Shown one piece after another: positions 26,487 through 39,600 of a stretch of 64,000 bases of DNA; within the stretch, counting starts at the first letter, position 1; the number at the start of each line of letters is the position of its first letter. The stretch comes from Morella rubra (taxonomy: Eukaryota > Streptophyta > Magnoliopsida > Fagales > Myricaceae). The notes under the pieces are model-generated. The model was not told where the DNA came from. It was given only the letters and a program-made list of their open reading frames with translations, and did not search any database. The stretch is from contig CM025851.1 of NCBI GenBank assembly GCA_003952965.2, forward strand, positions 4,611,637-4,675,636. The letters run 5' to 3'. The translations under genes were made by a program, and so were the position numbers.

Positions 26487-27765
26487 AACAATTGATCAGT
26501 TTCTCCTCATATTGCTGGGTTTTCAGAGTTCTAGCTTACCATGTACATTCAAGACCAGTAGGTGGATATACAATGAAAATCAAGTCGTTTTCGCTTTCCA
26601 TCGTTCTTTTTCTTTTTCTTTTTCCCTTTTTGGCAGGAAGTCTGTTGTAGGTATTGGGACACTACTTTTTTGGCGTCCCTTGTGTGATGAGGATTTGCTT
26701 CTCACTTCATACAACTAATTAGGCTTCCTCAATCTCTCTCTCTCTCTCTGCTCGGCAGTAAAGCGCAAATCAATTGTTGGTCAAATAAAATTAAAAAAAC
26801 ACATGCAGCTCAGAGACAATCTTTGCTTTGGCATGGTGGGTTTCATCGCTGTAAGTTTATGAGACATCATTTCAGAGAAAGAGTAAATAAATAATATATA
26901 TTTCCATTCTTGGGGGGTGATGGGTGAGGAACAGAGAACTGTGGGTCTTGTTGGCCTGAAATGTATATCGAGCCCAGGAAAAGAAAAACCCGGGGAAATA
27001 TATATTGCCATAGAGATGACGCTTAAAGCAATGCTAAGACCACCCCAATTAACAAGAAGATTTATTTAGCCCCCTCTATTTTGATACAAGTTATCCTTCT
27101 TCAGAATCATCCCCAAATTCAATATGAGCAAATCTACGTGATTTAAGTAAAGAAGTGGACCTTCAATTGGTTAACAGAAAAGCTCATCAGACTATGGCAC
27201 AAACTATACCAGGAACATGTGAAACTTCGTTCTGCGATATTGTTGATCGGATGTTTCAGGAGAGAAAAAACAATCCCAATTACCTATATTATATAGATCT
27301 AGTTATGCAGAAAACTCAGTCATTGATATCATTCATTAGTTTCTCAAAGAACTCTACAGCCTGAGCTCTCTGTTCTGAACACGAGTTCATGCTCTGTAGT
27401 CTATCCGCACTGACTTGTTCACCCCTTGACACCATGTCCATGACGAGGGTTGGAAGGATGTTAAGCTAGGACGTTGCGACATTTGCTTGGTAAAAATAAG
27501 GATTATGATATATTCAACAATACCGACTCTTTAGCACTGGAATCGGGAAGGACCTTAAATTCCTCTTCACTCATTTACTCTGTAATATCCAGGCCGCACG
27601 CTTTGTTCAAATGAAAGACCGAAATAAATAATTCTAAGATTCCTAAGAGCATAAACTGTAACCCAAAATTAGATTTTTCAGATATGACACCTTCTAAAGT
27701 CTAAAGTTAGAAGAATCACCGGCACCGCTCGCGCCAAGTTGGAATGGATTCGCATAAGGCACCTA
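26487..27765. other. intergenic region
   Basis: Downstream of the receptor kinase. It should include that gene's 3' UTR, with a (CT)n run near 26731-26748. Short open frames here, such as the one at 27155-27364, show no family features. No repeat element is evident. Confidence 0.5.
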
Positions 27766-27835
27766 CTAAATGTAGATTGACATGGCAGCATTTCGGAATT
27801 CGCTTCCCTTGTGCAATGTATACATTTGTCCTACA

Positions 27836-28309
27836 TCAGTACCACTTCTGCATGAGAAATGGATACCCGTAGGACCTATTGTCGGTTGAGAGCTTGGGGA
27901 AGCATAATTCGCAGGGTAGTGCGTGATTTTCGTTTCGGGAGAGTCCGATATCATGTTTACTTTGCCAGATGATTGGCTTGGCAACGTTTGTTGACCCGTA
28001 GCAAATTTTCCACTCATACAAATCAGAGAGAGAGAGGGGAGGATTGAGAATTGTGGGGATCATATTTTCTATATTTACCTGCGTCTCTCGTACAAAGTCT
28101 TTGTAAGGCTGCGATTTTAAAGCCGATAACAGAAAATAGAGGCGACGAAAGATACGGTCCAAAGGCATCTGAGTTTCTTGTTTACAGAATTGAGAGAGCA
28201 GTTTTGAGCCTCTCAGGTGGCTATCGGAAGCAACATTCAACGGGTTGTCGAGTTTGATGGAGAACAAATGTCCTCTGCATGTTCCGAAATCCGGGTCACC
28301 TTGAACCAT
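27836..28309 (-). CDS. uncharacterised open reading frame, doubtful gene
   Basis: A 157-codon frame begins MVQGDPDFGTCRGHLF and continues through PLDRIFRRLYFLLSALKSQ. I recognise no domain. A good splice donor (CAG|GTAAATAT) at 28079 follows codon 77, so the first part may be a true exon and the rest intron. An overlapping frame ending at 27766 (with PSQSSGKVNMISDSPE) is also open and could be the continuation. The start is only 73 bp from the divergent start of the USP-type kinase, leaving very little room for two promoters. It could be a gene fragment, an antisense transcript of the kinase promoter, or chance. It is included because it is the longest unexplained frame in this stretch. Confidence 0.3.
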   Translation of the reverse strand: MVQGDPDFGTCRGHLFSIKLDNPLNVASDSHLRGSKLLSQFCKQETQMPLDRIFRRLYFLLSALKSQPYKDFVRETQVNIENMIPTILNPPLSLSDLYEWKICYGSTNVAKPIIWQSKHDIGLSRNENHALPCELCFPKLSTDNRSYGYPFLMQKWY

Positions 28310-28382
28310 CTACCAAAGGTTTAGTTAAGATAGTCTAAGCAATTATTTTCGCGGTAAAGAGTATCTTGAATCGTCTGAGAAA

Positions 28383-28567
28383 ATGTGGCTTCCGAGGGGA
28401 AATGGGGTAAAGCACGTAGAAGGAAACGGGTTGGTTGCGCTTGCCGTAGACAAGGAGAAAGGGAGCCAACTTGCACTCAAATGGGCTGCCGACAATCTTC
28501 TCACCAAGGGCCAAACTGTTGTTCTAATCCATGTTGTTCACCGGACGTCCGTATCTCCATATTGTAA

Positions 28568-28598
<31 letters not shown>

Positions 28599-31500
28599 AC
28601 ACCCACACACACAGTCACATTCAGACTTATTTAGGAGGTAAGTATGATTATTACCACGCTTAGAAAGGCACCATTGGCACTGAAGCTTGTATAATTTTTC
28701 TCGGAAACCATTTGGATGGCAGTCTGCCAGAATATAGGATTCAAATCCAATAGAACCCATGCACCGGTTTGATGCCAATGGTCGGTGTGGATAGGGACTG
28801 AGAGAACAATTTGAAAAGGATAAAATTTCTGAGAATGTTTTTGCCATATAAATATTGGCACCAGCCCAGCGCATGGTGTTTCACAGGGTTTTGAGATTGC
28901 TCAATTATTTGGCAGTGCTGCAGCAGTAACCAGCCGCCATGATTCCAAATCAAGAACAACAATCATAATCCTGATATTAACCGATCAAAAGAAACAAAAG
29001 ATTCAAACATAGGAAAATAGTTGGGGTGAAACAGTCCTAAACTGGAACTAATTTGAAATATTTTGGATTCAAATCACAAGAAACTGCAGATACACCAGCG
29101 GTGGTTACCTTCTTCATTATGTCTTGATGTTTGTTTCATATGAATCTCGAGGAACTTTAATAGATGCATTACAAATATTTGTTTTTACAATAGCGATGGC
29201 AGAAATTAATGGACCAAATTTGTAATGTTAAATATAGCCACTACCGAAGCATCTTTGTCAGTCCACCTATTGTATGCCTCTTCTCTTCAATCATATAGCC
29301 AATAGTCTCTTAAATGCAAGACTTCAAGCTGGAATTTCATTATGGATACAGATGGGGGAAGCCTTTCCGTCATTTGTGGCACCAACCATGAACCTGCCAC
29401 ACCACACAGACAACTCCTTGAGAAGCAAACTAAGGATCTGTTCCTTACCTTCCACTGCTACTGTACTCGTAAAGATGTAGGTATTGGCATTCCTCAGTTT
29501 TTTCATTTCTAGCAAGAGAAAATGTCCTCCAGCATCATGCATGGAAAAGGTCATTATTTCTCTTGATGATACAAGCTAATATTTCAACAGTCCCTAATTG
29601 TTTGTATGTGAATTTTTTTTTTTTGTCTCAGATACATTGCCTTGATGTCTTACTTGAGGACACAGATATAGTAAAAGCACTAACAGAATATGTTTCCCAT
29701 GCTGCAATTGAGAAATTGGTTCTTGGGGCATCACGGCATGGATTTATTAGGTAATTGTCTTCGATTATGAGTATACTTGTATGCACTTCAGAACACTTGG
29801 AACTGCCTTGGACTTGGAGAATATGGTACTATGTTATTTACACAATTTGCTTTGCCTCGTCTCTACTAGGTGTTCGCATCACCACAACTGCATTAACAAA
29901 GCAATCCGAAATGAAGATCACTAGAACAAAATTCATTGATGTCATGAATAAATGAATTTGCGGTGACATAGTTGCCTGCCCTCTAGGAACAGATCAATTA
30001 AAAGCAAAACCAAGTGGAAGACAGCAACCACTAAAATGGTGAAAGCATAATTTATCAGTCAACATTTCAAACTTGAAATGTAAGTCAATTTCAGTGAGTG
30101 AGCTCCTAAATGAGGAACTAACTGTTAGTCCCAAGTTGAACTAGAGCCAAGATTGCTAATATTTTCCCAAATCTGGATGTTTGACTAAGGGAATCCTAAA
30201 CTGCAAGAGTGACGTGCACAAGCTACTGCAGAGTGAGCAACATAGAAGTTTACTTTTCATTCTTTAACTCCGTTTATTACAATATGATAAGAATGGATTA
30301 TTGATTAATTCGAAGCAAACAAATAAACAAGAATCATCATTCCCTTAAAGTTTAACAGACAATTAACTGCAGTCTTCCCTAGTTTTTTAACCAAAATGAT
30401 CAAGTGAATTGCAATGACAAACTTCAAACAAATTAATTATCATGAACGGAAAGCATGTTTGGAAAAATTCTTTCTGGATTGTTAGAAGGTTTCACAAAAA
30501 GGCAGGTCCAGGCTCCTGTCACTGGTCATCCTCAATCAACCACAATTTTATTCACTCTACTCATACTAAAATGGTTCTAAAAACGCATATTTTAATTGAA
30601 CTACATAGGATCAAATCTATGTTTCAAATATTCTAAAATGAATTAGATTGATTGAACTGTGCTTTGTGAGCTAGCTTAAAGTAAAGTAGCTGGCCCAATA
30701 CCCTGATAAAGCTACACTAACTTGGTGGCCCCCATTTTTAAGGATGAACATATTGATTTGAACTTCAGAATTTCAATCCGGATCGGCTAAGATCTATCTA
30801 TGCGTGACAAGTTTGCTTACTTTCAGTTGTTTCTGTTTTGCAGATTTAAAACATCAAGCATTCCAACCAGTGTATCAAAAGGGGCACCAGATTTCTGCAC
30901 TGTATACGTGATCTCCAAAGGGAAACTCTCTTCAGTACGAAGTGCTTCTCGTCCAGCCCCCTATATTTCCCCTTTACTTGACCATATTGAGAAAACAAAT
31001 ACCAAACAAGTACAACATTCTGAGGCACCCCCCAGACTTAGCATGAATTCGAGAGGTTTGTTCCTGTCTTTAAAGTTCTCAACTTATTTTGATTTAAGTA
31101 CTGACGCAAATATTCATTCTGTATACGTGCAGATAGGACCTCGTTCAAGCCTCATAACATAAGTGATGAATCAATCAGGTTAGTGTAATAGATTCCCCAA
31201 ATTAATGATTATATGATGCAGCAAACTTCTAAAACTCAAATCTTGTGGATAATTATGTTTGTCAAACATCCGTCCCCAAAGAAACTGTGGTTTGAGATGC
31301 TTTCAAGTTTCAATTTGGCGTAAGAAAGAAAGAAATTATTTTAATTTAATCAATTACAGAATTGAGTTAACTTCAACAGAGGAGGGTCGAAGTTTATTGG
31401 ATTTTTCAAAAAGGGCTACAAGTACTAGAACTAAGTTATTGAGGTTGAACATTGAGAACACCTGTCATTCTTCCTGCATAAATCATCATTTAAATTCGAG

Positions 31501-34500
31501 GTGGAGGATGTCAGCAAGAGCAATAGATAGAAATGACTATTTAGCACTCCGTTCTAATGGAATACAATAGTTTGAATGTCATTTATCATGACTGAACACA
31601 GGTCACCATTCACAAGAGGAAGAGGTTTGAACGTAAAGTCCTATGCAGATTTTTCAGAATCAGATACTGACATATCATTTGTAAGCTCTGGGAGGCCAAG
31701 CACCGAACCGATGTCTCCTTTTCCCTATGACTTGACCGATTCAAGCCAGACCTCTCGGCATTCAACAAGCTCAGACCAAAGCCTAGGATCAATCCGAATG
31801 GGAACCAAGTTCACTGACCTAAATTTTTTGCACAATTTATCATCATTGTCACAGGAGAGCAATAGAACGTCATCGTCATGGTCATCACAGAACTTGGTGA
31901 GGAAATTATATCCTTAGAAACAGCATTTTCTCTACTAAACCACCCTATGCAGGAAGCAACCACATCGCGAAAACACATACTGAACTTTAAGGACCAAATT
32001 TGTGCATTAGGATGGTATTATGTTTTGCTCATTCAGATAACTTCCACTTACAGCTACTAAAAACATTCAGGATGATGTGGAAGCTGAGATGAGGCGGTTG
32101 AAGCTGGAATTGAAGCAAACAATGGACATGTATAGCACGGCATGCAGAGAAGCACTTACAGCAAAACAGAAGGTAGTGAAAAGCCACACCTGCTTCGTGC
32201 ATTCTTTACATTCAAAGGAACTACTAATGTTACAGGTGCCGTAGGCAATGGAGCTGCATCATTGGAGACTTGAAGAAGAACGGAAATTAGAAGAGGCTAG
32301 ACTGGCCGAGGAAACTGCAGTAGCAATAGCAGGGAAAGAGAGAGCCAGGTGCAAGGCAGCCATGGAAGCAGCTGAAGCAGCAAAGAGGATTGCAGAATTG
32401 GAATCGCAACGAAGAGCAAATGCAGAAATGAAAGCTCTCCAAGAAGCAGAGCAAGTGAGGAAGGTGTTGGATAATCTAGCCCAAAGTGATGTAAAATACA
32501 GGAGATACACTATTGAGGAGATTGAGATGGCAACAGATTTTTTTGCTGAATCTCGCAAGATTGGAGAAGGAGGATATGGCCCTGTCTATATGTGTTACCT
32601 TGATCATACACCAGTAGCAGTCAAGGTTTTACGTCCAGATGCTGCTCATGGCAGATCACAGTTTCAGCAAGAGGTAAGGAAGCAAGAATATACATTTCTG
32701 GCAGACATGAATAAATTGGAATTCATGCATTTGACATATATAAGACAACTAGGGTCACTCAGAATAGGAAGAATAGGATAACATATATATAGAAAGCAAG
32801 CGAGACCACAGAGGGCAAAGAGCAATTTACAGCATGAGTTTTCATGTCTCAAGCCTAGAGTATATTTTAGCAGAATAAAACTCTTTCTTTTTTTTTTTTT
32901 TACAACAAGCCTCGACATAGGCTAGATAGGCTGGTTATAGATGTATGCCATTGGCTGTATGTAGTTTCCCTCTGCTAAGTTCTATAATTTGAAGAAAATA
33001 CACCAGTATATATGGCTAGGAAACCAGTTAACAACAAAATAATTTCATGGAAGCTGGATTCACTATGCGAATTATATGATTAGTCCTTTAAGATGAAGAA
33101 TATTTCAGTTTTATCTTGAGAGAGCATGGAAACGTTCTTGTCAAAGAAGTAATTGATCCGAAACTTTATTTTCTCTAGCGCTTCCTCATCAACATGGTCA
33201 GAATTTCCAAATATAGAATCAAGAGCTGATTCTTACCTTCTTTCATAACTCTACAGATTGACATACTTAGCTGTATAAGACATCCCAATATGGTACTGCT
33301 TCTAGGAGCCTGTCCCGAGTATGGCATCCTAGTCTATGAATACATGGCTAATGGAAGTTTAGATGACCGTCTCTTCAGAAAAGGAAACACTCCAGTTCTC
33401 TCCTGGCAACACAGGTTCAGAATTTCTGCAGAAATTGCCACTGGCCTACTCTTTCTCCATCAGACCAAGCCAGAGCCACTAGTTCACCGTGACCTCAAGC
33501 CAGGAAACATTTTGCTAGACCACAACTATGTCAGTAAGATTAGTGATGTTGGATTGGCCAGGCTTGTACCTGCAGTAGCTGAAAATGTGACGCAGTACCA
33601 CATGACATCAGCAGCTGGAACTTTCTGCTATATCGATCCTGAATATCAACAAACAGGAATGCTGGGTGTAAAATCAGATGTCTATTCCCTAGGAATCATG
33701 CTTCTGCAAATCTTAACATCTAAGCCCCCAATGGGCCTAGCTCTCCATGTTGAAAACTCTATTGAGAAAGGCACATTCAAAGCGATGCTGGACCCAGCTG
33801 TGACCGGTTGGCCAGTTGAAGAAGCCTTGTGCTTGGCCAAGCTAGCACTCCGATGTGCAGAGCTCAGACGAAAAGACAGGCCAGATCTTTGCAAGGAAGT
33901 ATTGCCGGAGCTCTCTAGACTCAGAGAACTAGCTGAAGAAAATATGAACCAGATTCACTTTGTTGGAAGTGCTGGCCCGTCCCCCAATCACAGCCATGTT
34001 TTAATCCAACAGGTGAGTTTGAACAGATTATCATGAGCATTTGCGCACTCAATGACAGCCACAGCTGATACCATTAGATTAATTTTTCCTTATCATTTGA
34101 ATAGCTCTCTTTGTGCTCTTGAAATTTGTCCAAATGCAGCGAAAAGCATATACCAAATAGGAAGAAACAACCATCTACTACCAAGAATGAAACTGTGATC
34201 TGTGGAAAGTCATCTATTTTGCAGGAGCAAACCTTGTTCTCCTCTAATAGGAAGTACATAAAGTTTCCCAAGGCTTCCCTGCAGCACCTATGGCATGCAT
34301 GCATGCCCAGATATGAATATCTAACCAAGCCGGAAGACCTCAACAAGTGTCAAATTAAAATAGTTCCTGGTTTGTTTAAGACTGGCAATGTACCAAACAT
34401 TAAATTCCAAAAAAATTGGAGGAAAGAATCATGCAAGTAGTCTCCAATGTCAACAAGGACCCATTAGGAGGGAAGCATTTAATTTTAGGTTAAGGCTCTC

Positions 34501-34873
34501 TTTGGGCACCTCAAATGACATCATGTTATTCATCTACTTTGCTACTAGTTATAATAAACTTAAGACATTCGGGGGAATTCAGCTAACGGAAGTATCGTTG
34601 CATAACTCTGCACAAAAACGGATTGAAAATTCATAAAAGTCGCGAGCCTTAACAATTATGGATGTATGAAATTGCTAGAGTATTTTTTGCAGGATGTTAT
34701 GAGTGATCCACTCCTTGTGGACTCAGGAAGCTCAAAGAGCAGATCAAGCACATCGTCACGGAAGGAAGATAATCAGGTATGTATTGATCGTTGATCAACC
34801 ACTTAGGGCTCAAAGCGTGAAGATCAAAACCTAAAGGTTGTTTCATTTACTTTTTGTCTCTCAGGTCGATTGA
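28383..34873 (+). CDS. USP-domain receptor-like cytoplasmic kinase (RLCK IX type), 11 exons
   Basis: Soluble kinase of the group related to plant U-box proteins PUB35/51/52 but without a U-box. Exons 28383-28563, 29352-29476, 29632-29750, 30844-31055, 31133-31178, 31602-31896, 32071-32172, 32245-32673, 33257-34012, 34693-34776 and 34865-34873 give 2358 nt, or 785 aa. The N-terminal universal-stress-protein domain (about 10-150) has LVALAVDKEKGSQLALKWA and ends IEKLVLGASRHGFIRF. A Ser-rich linker follows, then a coiled coil (about 330-440, rich in Glu, Ala and Arg), then the kinase: glycine loop GEGGYGPVY, Lys487 in VAVKVL, HRDLKPGN (580-587) and DVG (600-602) in place of DFG, which is common in this group. 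The C-terminus SDPLLVDSGSSKSRSS is where related proteins continue into a U-box. The last exon codes only two residues plus the stop. Confidence 0.93.
28565..28596. repeat. (CT)n microsatellite at intron 1 donor of the RLCK gene
   Basis: A CT-rich tract begins within the donor site (GTAACTCTCTCT) of intron 1 and is followed by a short CA-rich run. Confidence 0.85.
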
Positions 34874-36229
34874 GTAATGCTTAGCAGGTCAACTTTATTC
34901 TTTAAGGCAGCGTTGTCACGCAATTCCGTACGAGTGAAGTTTTTTCAAAGTTCTGTATGTGAACTGTTCATATGACCGCATAGGCTAGGCACCTGATCAT
35001 TTGTCAATACATTTTGCACGTTTCAGAAGAGGTTCAAGAGGCTTCTCCTAAACATGTTACTTGAGGTTTTCTTTTAAAGGGATCTTGAATCCCATCATGC
35101 TGGGGATTAGAAAGCAAAATATTGGCGTGCGAGCCTGAAATTTTGTTTTTTTGTGTAAATATGATCGACAGGGAATTGCAATAAAGTATGAGGGTTGATT
35201 CTAATATTCACTCCCACCCACCCAAATCCACACAAGAAGAAAACTCAAATGCCGTGCCTCTTATTGCTTTGAGGTTTGAAGGTTGAAGAAAACCAACAGG
35301 CAAGCTGTAAATCTCTCGAGGGCAATCTCATGCATTTGTATCGAAAGAACGATGTGATTTTTTTTTTAAAAAAAAAAATTTTAAGATACGATGTGATTGA
35401 TCGTGAAGAAAATCACAAAATCTAACTGCAACTTCCTGACACGTTTCTTCATCTGCCTTCATTCACGATCTGTTTGGTTATTGAGATAACATGGGCTGCA
35501 ACGATAAAAGAAGATCAATTCGCGGAATAGTTTTACTGTTGGTCATTTACGAAACTGCTGGATAATAAAAGATCGTCATTCAAAAACAACATAGAAGAGG
35601 ATTTTATTTTTTTTTTTGAGTAATTAAGCACGTGGAAGAGGACTTCACCACAAAGTAGAGTAGAGCCTTTGGATTAAGATTTTATTTTCTGAAACCTTCT
35701 TGTTGTAAGCGTCTAGAAACTCTAAGAAGTAATGCTAATGGTAAATAATGCTTTATTCTTTGACATAAATATATTTTGTACTTTCTCACCGTAAAGACTT
35801 AGACTTGACACTTTGCAACATTGAATTTTTTAATTAATTTGGACAGAAATAACTTTTTGATAATTTGGCATATAAAATGGCTATTGTGTTCTCCTAACTT
35901 TTTTGACCATGACCATTTTATGAAAGTAAAATTATAATTTTAGAGATTAAAAATAAATTTTCATTTTAAGTACCAAGTATCTAAAATCAATAGGTAGTAT
36001 ATACAGTGTAATAAAAATAATAAATCACGGTATAAAATGCCAAAAACTTCATAATTAGAGAGTACAACAAAGTATATTTAACCTGATCAGTTTGCTGCAC
36101 ACCTGGCTGCTACCGTAACTTTTCGATGTGGCAAACTTCACACCAACTTGAGTTTTTGTAATGTCGATTTGAGCCTGTCAAGATATAAAACATCGGCTTC
36201 ACGTAGAAGCACAGAAAATACACTGCCTT

Positions 36230-36263
<34 letters not shown>

Positions 36264-36656
36264 TGGAAGGAGCTATTGAAGAGCTCTTCGAGCCTGAAAT
36301 ATCATCATAGATAAGACTGTTGACTTGGCCCAAGCTCTTAGGGAAATATAATCATAGCTAACATAGCACAAACCCTTTGATAAGCAGAATATATCCGCAC
36401 ATCTACGTATAGACACTACATACTCACATGGACCTCCCCCCATCAAAAAAAAAAAGAACATTAAAAATGAAAAAAAGAAAAAGAAAAAAGGGAAACCGTT
36501 GTTTCCAGCCAAAAGAAGAAAATTATTATGAAGCAGATATAGTTTGCAGATTGAACGATTGATTCGTACAAAGGCAGACATACAACGGACTTCTTGACAG
36601 CCTCTACTAGCAATCACTGAGATTGATCAAGGCAGATCAAAGCTTGGTTTGAACCC
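34874..36656. other. intergenic region between convergent RLCK and TIO genes
   Basis: 1.8 kb between two 3' ends. It is AT-rich in the middle (35740-36060), with a (GA)n microsatellite at about 36231-36263 and an A-rich/T-rich pair near 35358-35380. Short frames near 36273-36617 are downstream of the TIO stop and look non-coding. Confidence 0.55.
36231..36263. repeat. (GA)n microsatellite
   Basis: About 16 GA units with one C interruption, between the convergent RLCK and TIO genes. Confidence 0.85.
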
Positions 36657-39600
36657 TCAAGCGTCAGAGACTTTGCTGATAATGACAGAAGCATACTGCG
36701 CAATGGTTGGTTCTGGGGACTGTCGAAGTCGCCCTATCACTGGAAACAGCTCTGATGTACAAAGGAACTGTCTGCATGGAGGGTGTGGACACATCTTCGC
36801 CAATGAGAAAAGTGCTATTTTTAGGGGTGACTCGTTAACAGCATCTTTTCTACTTGGGTTCAAGGCTACCACAGAACAGTCGGCCACTAACTTCAGTAAA
36901 GCCTGCAAAATCAAAGATGATCCCTATTGTTAAATATGGCAACGATAATGAGATATACCAGTCCGCTTCCGAAATCTCCTCCTTCCTATGGGGTTGAACT
37001 CAAGAACTCCGCCCAATTCAAGGGGAGAGAGAACTTAGTTAAAGATTGAGACCGTATAATGATTTGACAGATTCAAGTACTAAGGATTGAATTGAGTTTA
37101 TTCAGACCATTTAAATATCCTCGTACTCTTTTATGAGACATGCAACTTGCTTTAAATCCCAGCTAAAACCTGAAACTTGCATGCCGAATGCAACATTTTA
37201 GAAGGGAATGCAGCATATCCACGAACCTTCATTGCTCCTTTAGATACAACATCTTCGCAGAGCTTGTTGGAGTTGCGAACAAGATTACTCAGTGCACCTG
37301 CAGCGTTTGCTTTTGTCTTATCTTCCTCTGCTGAAAGCAGCAAGTTTGCCAGTTGAGGAATGGATCTCCTAAGCTCTTCATACAGTGTATCATTGTGATA
37401 GGCAGCATTTCCAATCTGCAAGAGAGAGATACTTCAATTCAGAGCCTTACATCTAAAAGGACATTCCTTCGTGATGCCACTCATAAAAACAAGAAGAATG
37501 AAGTAGGAAACTACCTCATAGGACAATGAAGAGTTAATTACATTCATTTCCATCAATGTTTATGGAATCACAGTAAAGAAAAGGTCATAGTGAATTGGAT
37601 CAGAACTTACAGCAAAGCATGCGAATTTTCTTGTTCGTTTGTCTGGATCACCACAACGATCTATGAGCAGGCGAACAATTTGATGCCTTGCCTAGGTAAA
37701 TGTATTCAAATTGTAAGAAAAAATAATTTAATCCAGTCCATATGACACTTTCTAGTGAGTCTGCAAGTGAAAAAGAATGGTCCGATTTAAATAAAACAAG
37801 ATGAAAAATCTGTTGCATAGCTTTAACAAACCAGGACACACGATTAATGTCGTAGATTGTTGACAACATTTGAGAATAAATGTTTTGCAAGGTTTTGCAT
37901 ATTTAAAAGCAAGTTACAGTCCATTACTTACCAGTGAACTGTAAAAGTAAGAACTATGCCGACACATGTTGCCTAGAGCACTGCAAGCCTTCGCACGTAC
38001 GTTGGGATCTTCATGAGTAAGAAAATCCTTCAACACCTCTAACACAGAAGCCCGATTGATGAACTCGTAGAATCCCTAGCCACCATAGAATACAAATCAA
38101 ATTTAACGAGGCTAAGAACCTTCCAATACTGTTGACTAGTGGTCCATCCATTACATTTTAGAGGAGCACCCAGAAGGAATAACCACTATTAAATCATCAA
38201 CAAAAAGGAGAAGAGTTTCCTCCATGCATAGGTAAGAGTTCAATGTTCTCACTTATAGAAGTGTTTGCCTTGTTTGGCTAGCTAATAATAATAAATATAC
38301 TGCTCTGCATTGAAATTATAAGAAAAGAAGATAGGAAAGAGCAAAAAAGGAACTTTAGGAAGATTCTCAATATGGAAAAAGGAGACGATAGCTAAAAAGA
38401 AAAGGAACTGGGAAGCATGATAAGGATGATGACACCCAATGCAGATATGCCATAGTGCAGTACAGATGCATTCATAGATTAAACAACTTTTTGAGGGCGT
38501 AGCTTATAATGTAGTATATAGGTCCCAAGTGCTATTTCAAATTTTGGAAATCTAAATATCAGATATAGATATAGCTGTCTTCTGGAACTCTTCATGCTAC
38601 ATAGGATGATACAGATTTCCTTTCATGGCATATCATTGCAGCATGCACCAGTTCGAAACTAACTTAAACAGTAAGATGAAAAGACATAAGTCAATCCTCT
38701 TGTTGGATCCAACAAGAGGAATTTCACAGCAACAATATCTGACCTTATCCATGCGTGCTAGATCAGAAATTATCATCAAAACATCTAATGTGACTTCTCT
38801 CGGGCAGGAGCTATCAAGCAACATTTTCATTCTATTTGGATCCAACAAGCCGTTACCCACAAGTTGAACTGCCAGAGGTCGATAGCCAATCATTTTTGCA
38901 AGAAAGGCAACAGGTTTTCCAAAATATTTTAGCTCCACGTGTTCCAAGCACCGAAGGATATGAATAGGTACTCCGACCTGAAAGCTTCACAAACAATTGA
39001 ATGAGGAACAAATAGGTCTCTTGGCACTGGGATGGTCATTGATCATATTAAGAAAGTATTCCTTCTTAAACTACATTGGGAATATGAATTATGCCATCAG
39101 AGCGTCCATCAGAATATTTTCCCAAAAGAAAGAAAAGTCATGAATTTGGAGGTCATCTTGAATGGTTATAACTTCTTGTAACCATAACATAAACACGAGC
39201 ATCTCATCAAACATGGAGAACATAGCTTGAAAATAGCGCCAGAAGAGAACCTCAAACCTATGTTCCAAAACTTATCTCAATGATGGCAACGTAGAAACCA
39301 CACACAAAACCTCTATCACCTCCAGACCAATGCCCCCAACAAGAAGGGAAAGAAGATCTAACCTCCAGAAGAATCTTGATGTATTTTCCCAACTCTTCCT
39401 CAATGGCTTTCACAATGTCCTTGTCTTCCATGGATACTTTCCCACCTGGTGAACCCATGTTGAGAAGAAACCCACTGTTTACAGAAGCTGTGGCAGATGG
39501 CAAGCCAGGACCGTTCTGTACAGCAACAAAAGGGAATGCTAAGAGATCTACAACAGCATTTATTATATCCCTGAGTCCGTCCTTCCCTCCACCGGGCCCA

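Noticed and set aside
27155..27364. 69-codon frame downstream of the receptor kinase
   Set aside because: Short, with no recognised motif and no consistent exon partner.
36273..36617. Minus-strand frame downstream of the TIO stop
   Set aside because: It lies past the natural stop at 36657, has low-complexity Phe-rich content from A-rich DNA, and matches no TIO family sequence.
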